Of a stretch of 64,000 nt of DNA, positions 10,266-21,360 are shown piece after piece (the first letter of the stretch is position 1; every line of letters starts with the position of its first letter). The position numbers and the translations under genes were made by a program. Location of the stretch: contig CM057826.1 of assembly GCA_030068075.1 (NCBI GenBank), forward strand, positions 34,150,211 to 34,214,210, in the 5' to 3' direction. The notes under the pieces are model-generated. The model was not told the origin of the DNA, searched no databases, and saw nothing but the letters and a program-made list of their open reading frames with translations. The DNA comes from Paguma larvata (taxonomy: Eukaryota > Chordata > Mammalia > Carnivora > Viverridae).

Positions 10266-10436
10266 GAACCAAGAAAGATTATTTCATTTAATCTTTATAA
10301 CTCTGTGGTTATTATCTGTATTCACAAATTAGCTAATTATGGCTCAAGATAATTACCGACTTATTAAAAAGCATGTCATTAGTAAGTAGTAGAGCAGGTG
10401 TTTAGCCCAGGTTTATGTGATTCCAGGACTTTCCTT
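10266..10436 (-). repeat. MIR SINE, antisense
   Basis: 'tttcatttaatctttataac', 'ctctgtggttattatctgta', 'tcacaaattagctaattatg', 'gtcattagtaagtagtagag' and 'agcccaggtttatgtgattc' follow the MIR reverse complement in order with typical ancient divergence. Confidence 0.75.
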
Positions 10437-11537
10437 TTTTCTTTTTTTTAACTTTTATTTTTTCATCAACATACTAGTCTTCTTGGCATTTTGCTTACTA
10501 AACAGTTATTAAATAATGGGAAAAAGGTTTATGTGCTATATCTGTTTTGTAAGTTTTTGGCTATATAAAATGATTGAGGAATATTATATCTAATGGAAAT
10601 CATTTATGTTATCTAGTCCAAACTTCTCATTTTGCTAAAAGGAAATAGACTCAAAGTGATAAAATGTCATGTCACAGAGTTACAACTCGTTATTGAGAGA
10701 GGCGACAGAAAAACTCGCACTATGGACTAGATTCTAATTTTACTTCACACAACTGTTTTTAAAAGTATGGTCTCGTGCCTTTTATGTCTGGTATTCCTTC
10801 TGTATGCGCTGTTGAACTCGATATTGGGGAATAAACATCTCTGTATGACCCTCAGTATTATTACCCTACAGGGAAAAGGCAGGTGTACAGGAACTTGGTG
10901 GCGGGAGCTTTAGAGGGCTGAGTTTTGTTATTGGGAATTTCTATCAGGCAGGTAGTCATTGTTCTGGATAATTTTCCTTGGCTTTGAGGTTTTTAGTGCC
11001 TGTACTAGGGTACAGGGACAAATCTTCTACACTTGAACTACTGTTTTGTATAAAATTATTAATTAGCACTTGAAGGGAGGACCAAAGTGATGCTAGTCTT
11101 ATGGACATGATCTACACAGGGACAGTGAAGGGAAGAGAGGTATCCTTAGAGTCAGTACGTTCTGGGCTTGATAGGAGCACAGGAGTCTCGGAACAATAAG
11201 GAGGTGGGTGGCAAACTGTTGCTGAGTTAGGGATTCCACGTTAGAGATTGCCAGATAATATCACGGTTGAAGCTGAAGTGCTCCATGCCTCAGTGCAGAA
11301 TTTTGTTTAAAGCTGGATGATAAAAAATAAAACAAAGTACAAGGGACTTGGGAAAGAATGAAAGAAGAAGCATGAAAATAACTAAGATTACTGCCACAGC
11401 CTTCTTTTAAATTGTTTGATTCAAGACTTTGAAACCACAAAATATCATGAAGCCTTGATAGATGACCTTGACGTAAGTATTTGCTGTTTGGCCTCTCACC
11501 GCTTTCCCCCCAAGGGTTTGTTGTTATATGAGAAAGA
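10437..11537. other. Unassigned unique sequence
   Basis: About 1.1 kb with no gene, splice-flanked frame or recognised repeat. Confidence 0.55.
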
Positions 11538-11560
11538 TTTGGAAAGTTTATTTGGAAAAT

Positions 11561-11789
11561 TTTTTTTTAATTTTTAAATCTTTATATATTTTTGAGAGAG
11601 AGAGAGACAGAGCATGAGTGGGGGAGGGGCAGAGAGACAGGGAAACACGGAATACAAAGCAAGCTCCAGGTTCTGAGCTGCCAGCACAGAGCCTGACTTG
11701 GGGCTTGAACTCATGGAACTCACGGGCTGTGAGATCATGACCTGAGCCCAAGTCAGATGCTTAACCAACTAAGCCACACAGGTGCCCCT
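11561..11789 (-). mobile_element. CAN-SINE, first of a second tandem pair
   Basis: Minus-strand SINE with a small internal duplication ('gaactcatggaactcacggg', where one 'gaactca' is expected). Left flank 'ggaaagtttattt' (11541-11553) and right flank 'gggaaattattg' (11790-11801) resemble each other. Confidence 0.9.
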
Positions 11790-11810
11790 GGGAAATTATT
11801 GTTATTTTTT

Positions 11811-12015
11811 AATGTTTTTTTTTAATTTTTATTTTTGAGAGACAGAACGAGAGTGGGGGAAGGGCAGAGAAAGAAGGAGACACAGAATCCAAAGCAGGCT
11901 CCAGGCTCTGAACTGTCAGCACAGAGCCTGACATGGGACTCAAACTCACAGACTGTGAGATCATAACCTGAGCTGAAGTCGGCCGCCCAACCGACTGAGC
12001 CACCCAGGCACCCCT
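11811..12015 (-). mobile_element. CAN-SINE, second of a second tandem pair
   Basis: Minus-strand SINE ending 'gccacccaggcacccct', followed by 'ggaaagttatttttaa' (12016-12031). This resembles the flanks of the preceding SINE, so the pair again appears to have used the same target. Confidence 0.9.
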
Positions 12016-12031
12016 GGAAAGTTATTTTTAA

Positions 12032-13890
12032 ATGGAAGTAATATTTTATGAAAACGTAGAAGTTGGCAGGGCTAAGGAACATAATGGAAGAACTCACAGG
12101 CACCAAAAAATTACATACGAGTAAAGACTAGGTTTATGGTATAAAAAAAAAAAAAAAACAGCAACAAATAAATACGCATGATAGAGTTATTCGATTATTT
12201 TCATGGAGCAGAAATCAAGCAATTAAAGTACCTAACAGAGGAAGTGACATAATCAGATTAACAAGAAAAGGAAATTTGGAAAATTTGCATCCCTAATATA
12301 AATTAATATTGTTTAAATGTAGTTACTCAGAGTCGTAACTTCCTACAAAATAATACTATTGACTAGAAGAAGAAACACCCTTAGTTAAGAAATTTGTCTT
12401 TATATTCAAAGACGATTACAGATGAAATGTTTACCTTAAAGTCATAGCAATAACTAATATTCTCTCAATTTTAGTTGGGCATTATTAAGATAAATACCTT
12501 AGATACTTAATGTTGATACAGTTGAGAAGCTGGACTGTGGAGATGGAAAAGAATGATTACATTTTAAAATATTGGGATTTTGTGACACTATCAATGAAGG
12601 AGAGAAGAATAACAAAGAAAGTAACAAAAATAAAAGCTTCAAAGATTGAGGAGTTGAGTTTCCACACTCAAAGTATAAAATGATGGGTAAGAAGTTGGGA
12701 GTAGAGAAAAAGGCCTTTTCACACTGAGGTGAAATTTGTAATTGGACTTTGTAGATGGTATATTATATACAAAGAGTCTATTGAATATTAGGATATTTGA
12801 AGCTCTTTTTCTAATAATAGTAATGTTTCATTTCTATAATTGAGAAAGAGAAAAGGAAGAAAAAATAACTTTGAAATCAGTATTTCTAAGACTCAGTGGT
12901 AACTATTAGGACATTTTGAAGTAATTCCTTTCAGTTTTCTATGGATTTTTATGTAGATGACATAAGAAAGTTTACAATTTTATAGCCTCTAAAAATTATA
13001 CAAATTTTTTAGCTATATCTTGATTGCTCAAATCAAAGTAGAAGATAATGCTGAAATCATGTAAAAGAGTACCAACAGCAAACCAGACAAAGGGTACATG
13101 AAAAAGGAGACAGATAAATTGTGTGTGATTGATAATACTGTAAGAACCACCCAGAATGTTCACCTACTGTTCTAATATTTCTCAATTGTGCTATTTTTCA
13201 AAATAATACTATTTATTAAATTTTATCCTGTTGACAGATGATTTCAAAAGAGTTATGTCTAGCATAAAAGACTGATTTCATTTTGGTCTTTGATCTCAAA
13301 TAATACTTTTATGTAAAATAAATTGGAGCTCATGATAACCTGCAGTAATGAATCCTACCTGAAATAGGGTAGCATTTGCAGAAAATTCTCATGCTGACTG
13401 GACAAACATTTTATTCTGCTAAGGATGAAGAAATCTACAAAAAAGGGTTGCTTTCAGTATTAATGCAAAAATGTCAAATAATCACCAAATGCATGTTGTC
13501 TCAAGCCCATCAGAAAGCTGAGGTTATAAAGCAACCAAGTAAACACCACTTTGCAATTGCTGAGGCACAATCTTCTCTCTCAAAGTCTTTCTTTTACGGG
13601 CTTCTGCCAGGTGCTATGGGGAAGACTGGGGGCAGGGCACGAGATAAAGAGAGACTCTCCTGGTAGAACGAGGCGTAGAGGGTATGGTCAGTGGCTGCTA
13701 GAGGATAGGGGGGAAACCTGTCTACCTTCACAGAAACTTCTCTCCTACTAAGTAAAGCCTTAAGTTGCCAGTGGAGAGAGAAAACACCTTGTTGCCCCAA
13801 GTACACAAAGAGTCATTGCTTCTGGGAATTCCTTGGGCAGAAAATTCTCAACCAAGATATAGGCAGTATTTAGCTGCCACAGGCCAAGGG
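12032..13890. other. Unassigned unique sequence
   Basis: Nearly 1.9 kb with no recognised gene or transposon. An (A)16 run lies near 12143. The plus-strand open frame at 13376-13666 has no recognised motif and partly precedes an LTR, so it is not called. Confidence 0.5.
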
Positions 13891-14338
13891 GCAGGACTGC
13901 TGAGAAATAACAAGGTTAAAGACTGAGCCTGGACCAAGACAAAAGAGAACCCCACCTACTTCCATGACAAACCTAGCACCTGTTAAAATAATTACACAAG
14001 GAGGCCTTTAGATTGAGTTATCTCTAATGTTTTGGCAGCCTAGGTAAGCAAACCAAAGCCTAAGCCAGTCCATGCAGTCCAATCCGTGACAATGAAACAG
14101 AACGATCAATCATAAACAGCCAACTAGGCTTTCCCAAATAGAGTAATGGCTTAAGCAGTAGCCAATCAGATAATTTCTTTGTTTCTCATCCTCTCTATAA
14201 AAGCCTTGACCCCTAGCTCAGGTCTGTGCAGCACTGGTGACTTCTTTTGGTTTGGTGCTGTTGTATTCCAAATTGATGTTTGCTCAGATAAAGTCTTGAA
14301 ATTGTAACCTGCCTCAGTCTATCTTTTAACGTGTTTAT
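13891..14338 (+). mobile_element. Solo retroviral-type LTR
   Basis: Promoter-like architecture in the right order: CCAAT-type 'agccaatcag' (about 14160), TATA box 'tataaaagcc' (about 14197), then 'agctcaggtctgtgcagcac', polyadenylation signal 'agataaagtc' (about 14288) and the U5-like 'cctgcctcagtctatctttt'. The 3' boundary is near 'ttttaac' and the 5' boundary is uncertain. No primer-binding site or second LTR is evident. The class is not determined. Confidence 0.65.
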
Positions 14339-14599
14339 AACAACAACAATCTACCACCTGGGGAGGTACAGGAATATGGAGAAAGGAGAAAGAGCTCCTC
14401 TGTGGCACAGGTGTGCAGGAATTGCCCTAGGGAGTGGACAAATTAAACCCTTCAGATGCCCAGTTGCCCCTCTAAGCACAAGGTAAGACTCAGTCAACAA
14501 CGAAAGACAATTGAAGCCCGTGCTCTTCTGAGGGGGAACGACAGTATCAATAAAAGGCAAACAGTAACATTGATAAAATCCCAAATGTAGGATGCTCGG
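14339..14599. other. Unassigned sequence beside LTR
   Basis: 260 bp of moderate GC content with a minus-strand open frame (14351-14584) that I do not recognise. It may be remnant internal proviral sequence or unrelated. Confidence 0.4.
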
Positions 14600-14900
14600 T
14601 AGAAGAAGCCAGAAATAAAAGATGATATATGTTGTTATTCCATTTTCATGATCTGGAAAAGGTAAAACTACTACTACCAGTCAGAACTCAGATCCATGTT
14701 TGCTGGTAGTTGGGGCGGATTTGAGGGGATTGACTAAAAAGGGCACAAGGGAATTTTTGGAGGTGATGTAAATATTCTGTATCTTCATTGTGATGGTAGT
14801 TGATATATAACTATATAAATATATATATTCATATATTTATTGTACATATATGAACTTACATGTGTGTAAGTTATACCTCAATACAATTGATTTTTAAAAG
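14600..14900 (+). mobile_element. Ancient L1 3' UTR fragment
   Basis: 'catgatctggaaaaggtaaa', 'tggtagttggggcggatttg', 'aatattctgtatcttcattg', 'gatggtagttgatatataac' and the ending 'gttatacctcaatacaattg' match the 3' end of old L1M/ME elements in sense orientation. An internal AT-rich stretch has expanded. Confidence 0.7.
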
Positions 14901-15059
14901 TCTACACAATGAACAAGTGACATCATGTTTGTTGAAAGGCAAATGCAAGTGGGATTCAAGAAATCTGATTATCTTTCCAAATCTGCAATTGGTGATTGAC
15001 CACATTTATGAAAGATTCCAAATTCATATGTTCATTCAATCACTTCTTTCTTTTTTTTT

Positions 15060-15310
15060 AAATATATATGTAGTGGGTCAGGCATTGTCTGAATTAATGC
15101 CTTTATGGAGTTAAAGAAAATATGTTTCTGTTCTTAGGGAGTTTATAAAGAGATAGCAAGCAAACAGCAGCACAAAATAAAATTTAAGATACTGGTTAAG
15201 TCCCCAGAGAAACGTGACACAGAGCGGGAAAGACAGAGCATCACGACAGAAGGCAACATTATAGGGGAAGAGATGCGGAGAATATTTGACCAGGGGTTTC
15301 AAAGATGTGC
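15060..15310 (-). mobile_element. L2 LINE fragment, antisense
   Basis: 'gtcaggcattgtctgaatta', 'ttcttagggagtttataaag' and 'agcaagcaaacagcagcaca' resemble the L2 reverse complement ('gccaggcactgttcta..ccctcatggagctta..gagacagacaataaaca'). The right half is poorly conserved. Confidence 0.5.
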
Positions 15311-15765
15311 TTGGAAGTCCTAGTCAATATCTGGAAGAAAGCTCTTTGCAGAAGGAAGAGAAGTGCTAACTCCAGGCTTTTGATTGAAACTGTTTAAAGG
15401 AGGAATGTGTAAGAATCCATTCTCCAAGCATTTCAGAAAATATTCAAGTTGCGTTTGAGACATTTTCCTTATTCTTTAAAAATAGCCCAGTAATGCCATT
15501 TCTTAATTCCATTCTTTATTTAAAGTTATTGTTCTTTGTGAAATTTTTGTGTTTTACTATTCTCAGGAAATAATATAATTTCCATCTCTTTTTTAAGGTG
15601 GGATTATTAAGCCAAAGAGTTCATGTACTACTCTAATCTTGAGTTATCAATCTTTATGTGCGTTTTGTTCGCTTTTCTTTTAATAAATATCAAACCCAAT
15701 TTTTGAAAAGTGGCCTATATTCATTTTCCTTCAAGAAAAATAGAGCCTTTCAAATGTTTTTTGGG
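15311..15765. other. Unassigned; possible degraded antisense L1
   Basis: About 15585-15640 ('gtgggattattaagccaaag', 'agttcatgtac') weakly resembles an antisense L1 3' motif ('tggaattgctgggtcaaagg'). Too diverged to call. Confidence 0.35.
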
Positions 15766-15971
15766 TTTTTTTTTAAGTTTATTTATTTTGAGGAGAGAGA
15801 CAGAGCCTGCAAGTGGGGGAGGGGCAGAGAAAGAAGGAGAGACAATCCCAAGCAGGCTCCACGCTGTCAGTGTAGAACCAAATGGGAGGCTCAAACTCAC
15901 AAACTGTGAGAGCACAGACTGGGCTGAAATCAAGACCCAGGTGCTCAACTGAGTGAGCCACCTAGGCGCTT
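15766..15971 (-). mobile_element. CAN-SINE
   Basis: Minus-strand SINE running from poly-T to the head 'gagtgagccacctaggcgct'. The box B region 'ggctcaaactcac' is mutated and the copy lacks some of the central body. Confidence 0.88.
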
Positions 15972-16489
15972 CATGGAGTGTTTTAATATACATATTTTTC
16001 TTAAATTAAATTTCCAAAAAATAGTTCATATCTATCAATGTAATAAACATTGTAAGTCACTATTATGACTTATTGATTTTGAGGTGTTTTTGGAATGTTC
16101 CTTCCAAGTAAATATAATAGTAAAAACTGATTTTATCTGATTAATAGTAAAAACTGATTTTATCTGATTAATATAATAGTAAAAACTGATTTTCTTTCTC
16201 AGCAGAAAATTCTTTGTTCATCCTATAATGTATATGCTATGACTATTCTGAAGAAATATTTGTCATTGATATATAAAGTTAAAGGGAGAGGAAAGTCTTT
16301 TGGTGTGCTACATTTAGAACTTTAGTACTAAAATATGTATAGGACCAACCTTCCCATCATAAACAACTATGAAATATGGAAATAAACATTACAGACATCA
16401 GAATAACAAAGGCTGCTTAAAGATCCAGGTTTCTATAGAGAAGAAAATTATATTGAAAAATGAGTGTTCACTTCTACATTAAGCCATAC
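15972..16489. other. Unique sequence with a short tandem repeat
   Basis: No gene. It contains the three-unit tandem repeat at 16111-16193 described separately. Confidence 0.55.
16111..16193. repeat. Three-copy tandem repeat (32/27/24 bp units)
   Basis: The core 'aatagtaaaaactgatttt' appears three times. Unit 1 (16111-16142) and the truncated unit 3 (16170-16193) start 'aatataatag'. Unit 2 (16143-16169) lacks 5 bp at that position. The near-identity of the copies implies a recent duplication. Confidence 0.9.
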
Positions 16490-17340
16490 ACACAAAATAC
16501 CATTGCCTCTACAGATGTAAATATATAGACCTAATTATAAAGGGGAGATAATACAGATTGTAAAAAAAACATAATCTTGGGTTAGGCAAAGATTCCTCAA
16601 CAGAGCACAAAAAATACTAGCTTTAAAGGACAAGTTTAACAAACACAATTTCATTAAAATATAGTTATGCTTTAAAAAGAAATCATTTGAGAGTGGAAAA
16701 AAAAGCCACAGAGTGGTAAGAGATATTTGCAATAGACATATCTCAAGTGATTCATATATAAACAATCCTTAAAAATTACCAAGAAAGAAACAGCCCAATT
16801 TTTTAAAAGCACAAAAGACTTGATCAACCACTTTAAAGTGAAAGAAAAAAAAATAGGGGCATCTGGGTGGCTCAGTTGGTTAAGCATTCTATTTCAGCTC
16901 AGATTCATGGGTTCTAACCCTGTCTCTGGCTCTGTGCTGACAGCTCAGAGCCTTGAGCCTGCTTCAGATTCTGTGTCTCCCTCTCTCTGTCCCTTCCCCA
17001 CTCGCTCTCTGTCTATCTCTCTCAAAAATAAACATTAAAAAAATTAAAACAAAATTGAAAGAAAAGGCTGTGTCCAAAAAATAGTAACAACATGAATAGT
17101 GCAAGATAAATTCACAATGAGATATCTCTACATAGCCACCAGAATGGTCTCAATGTCAACAAACTTACACACAAACAAACATACCAAAAATTTGTTAATA
17201 GCAAGTTTGGGACCAGGATATAGAAAAACTGAAACTTAGCACCTTGCTGTTGAGAGCGTTAGTTGGTACAATTATTCTAAAAGTAGGCACTATCTACTAA
17301 AGTGGGACATATGCTTTCTGTATGACCTAGCCTTCCCTTC
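16490..17340 (+). mobile_element. Old L1 ORF2 3' region, split by a SINE
   Basis: 'gagatatttgcaatagacat', 'aagaaagaaacagcccaatt' and 'aaaagacttgatcaaccac' lie before the SINE. 'tcacaatgagatatctctac', 'caccagaatggtctc' and 'gttgagagcgttagttggta' lie after it. All match L1 ORF2 C-terminal text in sense orientation. There are many stops. The SINE occupies 16856-17051. Confidence 0.75.
16856..17051 (+). mobile_element. CAN-SINE inside L1
   Basis: Starts 'ggggcatctgggtggctcag' and ends 'caaaaataaacatt' plus A-rich tail. Target-site duplications are 'aaagtgaaagaaaa' (16835-16848) and 'aaattgaaagaaaa' (17052-17065). Confidence 0.93.
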
Positions 17341-18274
17341 CAATGCAGACCAAGTAGAAGAAATGAAGAGGGTTTTAAAACATGTATGTTTCCCCACAAT
17401 AAAAACGCTCCCCTTTTACTCTTGGCCTATTTAAATAAAAGGTTGGACCATAGTTTGCTTTGTAGAACTTGTATCTATTTATCACGTGATGAGTGCTGGG
17501 AGGTGATACAGACCACTGAGCCAGCATTTGTAATGTTTGCAGTTGGATAATTCCGATGTTTACTTTTCTTGCTTTGTGAATATATAATCTTCATTTGCTT
17601 GTGTTGAGGGTACAAAAGTTGTGTTTTGCTTTTATTTTTCTTCACACGAAGAGAATGCTACTTCTGTATTGTCATCTCATCTTAAAAGTGGCATGCTTGA
17701 AGTTGTTAGAAGTAAGAGAAATGTGTTACTTTCAACAAGAAATTTGTTCATTTTTGGATGTTTTTAGAGAATGCCTTTTTTTCTTATTTTTGTCATTAAA
17801 ATTTGAAAGAAAAATAATGTGAAAAACCTTTTTAATGAATTTATAGTGAATATGAGGAAGTGTCAGCCTAATTAATATTTTTGTCCATCCAACCTCACTT
17901 TCATTTGCAACCCCCCCCCAACTTTCTGCCTTGACTTGAATGGTGGCCTGACTGCATGAGATAAACCTCAGAAACAAAGAGGATGGAAAGTTAAATATGT
18001 TACTTTTGAACCTAAGTAGGATTAGGGAAAGCTGATATTTATCAAAGCTCTGTTATATACAAGGCTTTCACATAATTTTCCCTGCCAGTAACCTTGGAAT
18101 GCATCAGGGAATATCTTTCCCAAGCAGAAGAACTGCCTCTAAACTGCTATAAAACCAAGAAAGCATTAGAATACTAGTAGATTATCGGACCGGGTTTTAT
18201 TGCAATCTTCAAAATACTCAGAAACCTAATGGAAATATCAGATGATTCTAGATTATCATTTTAATTTTAACTGT
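17341..18274. other. Unassigned unique sequence
   Basis: No gene or clear repeat. A run of nine or more C lies near 17911. Confidence 0.55.
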
Positions 18275-18287
18275 TGGCATAAATTTT

Positions 18288-18497
18288 GTCTATTTATTTT
18301 TTAAATTATTTTTGAGAGAGAGAGAGAGAGCATGAGCAGGGGAGGGGCAGAGAGACACACACACACACAGAATTGAAGCAGTTTCCAGGCTCTGAGCTGC
18401 CAGTACAGAACTCGACGTGGGACTTGAACTTGTAAACCGTGAGATCATGACCTAAGCCAAAGTCAGTAGCTTAACGGACTGAGCCATCCAGGTGCCC
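18288..18497 (-). mobile_element. CAN-SINE
   Basis: Minus-strand SINE flanked by a perfect 13 bp target-site duplication 'tggcataaatttt' (18275-18287 and 18498-18510). A small (CA)7 tract has grown inside its body at about 18355-18368. Confidence 0.95.
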
Positions 18498-18689
18498 TGG
18501 CATAAATTTTAATGAAATATATTTCTGTGCACAAGTTTTTAATCTATACTACTATGGGCATTAAAGTCTTACTGTTAAGTCTTAATCAAGTCTTACTGTT
18601 TACTTGTCTAGGAATAGAAAAATCATGTACTTGTATAGTGGAAAAGTCAATGGACAAGGAATGAAAACACTTGCATTCCTTCTGAGGAG

Positions 18690-19300
18690 ATTATGAATAA
18701 AACAACTATAAACTTCTGTGTATGAATTTTTGTGTGAAAAACTTACTTTGGTAAACACTCAGAAGTAGGATTACTACTTTTTTGCTTTATAAGGAACTGT
18801 TGAACACTTCCCAAGTAGCTTACCATTTTGCATTCACACCAGCAACGAATAGGAGTTTCTATTTTTCCATTCCCTTGCCAGCCTTTGATATTGTCAGCTT
18901 GATTTTTGCAATTCTAATAGATGTACTGGGTATCTCAGTGTGATTTTAGTTTGCATTTCCCTATTGGCAAATGATGTGTGGTATTTTTTTCACATCCTTA
19001 CTTGCCATTCATATGTTCTCTTTGGTGAAGAGTCTGTTCAGATCTCTTGCCCATTTTTTATGGAATCATTCATTTCATTATTAGTGAATTTTAAGAAGTC
19101 TTTATAAATTCCGGGTATAATTCTCATAACAGATATGTCTTTTGCACAGATTTCTGCCCAGTCTGTGGCTTATCTTTTCAACCTTTTCACAGAGCAAAAC
19201 TTTTTGAATTCTGATTAAGTCTAATTTATCGACTTTTTTTCTTATGGAGCATACTTTTAGTGTTGTATCTTACAATTCCGGTCAACCAAAAAGCCTTGCA
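18690..19300 (-). mobile_element. L1 LINE ORF2/3' region, antisense
   Basis: 'ccattttgcattcacaccag', 'gtttctatttttccattccc', 'gatttttgcaattctaatag', 'ttgcatttccctattggcaa' and 'ttctgcccagtctgtggctt' read as antisense L1 ORF2 C-terminal sequence in the correct order. Confidence 0.8.
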
Positions 19301-19685
19301 GCTTTCTTACATAGGAATCAGATTTGTGTATCTTTCTCACTGTGAAAAATTAGTGCCTATATTTGGGCTGTCCTGAAAACCAGGTTGTCCTGTGTCTAGC
19401 ACATCCATGTCAGAGTAATCAACTCTTCTAGGATTCGTAATGGAATTAAAAACCTCTCCAACAGTACTCGCCTTATAGATTGCTAGATTTGACACTCCAG
19501 TTGTTGGTTTAAAGACATTTGTCACTTTTTCATTTTGCTTTTAGAAGTAATTTGCAGCACTTAAATGAGAGCATTGATCATATAGGGGATAACTGGTGGG
19601 ACTGCACAGAACTTGACATGTTTATTTTTTAGGGTATTGCTAATACTTACTATTTCCATTACTTAGTGAATTTAGTAGTACCACC
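19301..19685. other. Unassigned segment between L1 and LTR
   Basis: Not recognised. It holds a minus-strand open frame of about 66 codons (about 19337-19537, in frame with a GTG at 19525) with mixed composition, 'VDYSDMDVLDTGQPGF', ending at a stop inside 'ttcacagtga'. No family was recognised and it is not called as a gene. Confidence 0.4.
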
Positions 19686-20105
19686 TGTTAAAGAAAAAAA
19701 TTCAACCAAGTAAATTTGAAGATCTAATTGGCTTTGTTAATGGATTCATCAATCAGGCAGCATCCCTTCTAGCAGGTAGAGGGGAGTTCAGGGAGTTGTG
19801 GAAAATGGAAAGTTTTTATAGGAAGGAGGAAGAAAGAAAAGAAAAGAAAGTATTGTTCAAGACAAGGTCACCTTCCTTTAGGTGGAAGGGCAGGGGGTCT
19901 TATTAGGTGGATTACCTCATCTCTTTCTTTGAGGGTTGGATGAGCCGCTGTGACAGATTGCCTCATTGGTGCTGATCACAAAATTCCTGATTGACAGGTT
20001 AAGATGTTTCTGGGGTAGGTTGAAATTGAAATTAGGTTAGATATTAAGTCCCGGTTTGGTGACTTGGCCTGGCCCAAATGGCACCATTTGGGGCCTCTGG
20101 TTTTC
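19686..20105 (-). mobile_element. Solo LTR, antisense
   Basis: Read on the minus strand it ends with 'gaagggatgctgcctgattg', 'caaagccaattagatcttca', 'aatttacttggttgaatttt' and 'ctttaaca', a terminal CA. A TATA-like 'tataaaaact' lies upstream. This is a familiar mammalian LTR 3' half. The 5' boundary is uncertain. An inverted repeat with arms 'cccaaatgg' and 'ccatttggg' lies near 20074. Confidence 0.65.
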
Positions 20106-20119
20106 TCTTCTTTCTTTCT

Positions 20120-20297
20120 TTCTTTTTTTTTTTTTTTTTAATGTTTATTTATTTTTGAAAGAGAGAGACACAGAGCATGAGTAGGGGAGGGGCAGAAAGA
20201 GGGCAAAGCACAGAATCCAGGGCTGCAGCCATGAACTGTGATATCATGACCTGAACCGAAGCTGGACACTTAACCAACCAAGCCGCCAAGGCACCCC
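20120..20297 (-). mobile_element. CAN-SINE with internal deletion
   Basis: Minus-strand SINE from a T-rich tail to the head 'aagccgccaaggcacccc'. The central body between 'cacagaatcc' and 'ccatgaactgtgatatcatg' is about 45 bp shorter than in the other copies. Confidence 0.88.
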
Positions 20298-20721
20298 TGG
20301 TATTTCATATTTCAGAAATTGTGGTAGTTTGTTTTTGGGGGCAGTAGTCCGTTTCATCCATGTTGCCAAATATATGTGTGTAGAGTTATTCCTAGCATCC
20401 TATGATTATTCTTTAGATGTCTGCAAGGGCCTGTGGTGATATTGCCTGCCTCATTCCTGATATTGGTGATTTGTGTTTTTTTTAATTTCAGTGTTCTTGC
20501 TGGAGATGTGTCAGTATTGTTATTCTCTCAAAGAACTAGTTTTTGTTTGTTTTTTTTCCTATTATTTTTATGTTTTTAATTTCACTGATTTCTGTTTATA
20601 TCTTTATTATGTCTTTCCTTTTTGTTGCTGAGGGTTTAGTTTGCATTTATTTTTCTAGGATTTGTATTGGGGGCTTGAATTATTGATTGGAGACTTTTCC
20701 TCTTTTCTTATATAAAAAAAA

Positions 20722-20909
20722 ATTTAGTGTTTATTTTTGAGAGAGAGATGGAGTACGAGCAGGGGAGGGGCAGAGAGAGAGGGAGATACAGAATCCGAAG
20801 CAGGTTCCAGGCTCTGAGCTGTCAGCACAGAGCCCGACGTGGGGCTCAAACCCATGAACCGTGATATCATGACCTGAGCAGAAGTCAGATGCTTAACCAA
20901 CTGAGCCAC
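20722..20909 (-). mobile_element. CAN-SINE (minus half of an inverted SINE chimera)
   Basis: Minus-strand SINE body and head up to 'accaactgagccact'. The final 'ccaggcgcccc' of the head is missing and is replaced by the tail of an oppositely oriented SINE. Confidence 0.9.
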
Positions 20910-20960
20910 TCACACTCTGTCCCTCTCTCCCTCTCCACCAAAAATAAACAATAAAAATTT
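20910..20960 (+). mobile_element. CAN-SINE 3' tail (plus half of chimera)
   Basis: 'cactctgtccctctctccct', 'ccaaaaataaacaataaaaa' is the 3' end of a plus-strand SINE with no head. It probably belongs to an older SINE hit by the minus copy, or to a rearrangement. Confidence 0.8.
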
Positions 20961-21012
20961 TTTTAAAATCTATATTTATTAACCTCTTCAATTTATTACC
21001 ATTCTCATAGAG

Positions 21013-21037
21013 ACTTTCTTTTTGTTTTCTTTCTTTT

Positions 21038-21093
<56 letters not shown>

Positions 21094-21207
21094 TTTTCTT
21101 TCTTTCTCCCTTCCTTCCTTCTTTCCTTCCTTCTTTCCGTCCCTCCTTCCTTCCTTCCTTCCTTCCTTCCTTCCTTCCTTCCTTCCTTCCTTCCTTTTTT
21201 TCTACCA
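21013..21207. repeat. CTTT/TTCC pyrimidine microsatellite
   Basis: About 195 bp with almost no purine on the plus strand: about 15 CTTT units, a mixed zone, then about 15 TTCC units. It is a mirror of the GGAA/GAAA tract at 5485-5745, on the opposite strand. Open frames across it are artefacts. Confidence 0.96.
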
Positions 21208-21360
21208 GTGTGATATTTTTGGTCTGTTCCCTCCATGTAATCCTCAATTTAACTTTGAGTAAGTATTTGAAAGACTTTTTTGGGATACAATCACATTGAG
21301 ATTGGTTTTTTAAATAAAAACATCTAGGGATTAGTATGGAAGTTGGAGAGAACCTGCAAC
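21208..21360. other. Unassigned sequence
   Basis: Short unique stretch; nothing recognised. Confidence 0.5.

Larger units (their letters stand above)
20298..21005 (-). mobile_element. L1 LINE ORF2 fragment, antisense, interrupted by SINE material
   Basis: 'cattcctgatattggtgatt', 'ctctcaaagaactagttttt' and 'tttaatttcactgatttctg' match antisense L1 ORF2 (reverse transcriptase region). 20722-20960 is SINE sequence. The L1 signal resumes only weakly after it. Confidence 0.75.

Noticed and set aside
13891..14600. Complete provirus near 14 kb
   Set aside because: Only one LTR was recognised, with no primer-binding site, no coding region and no second LTR.
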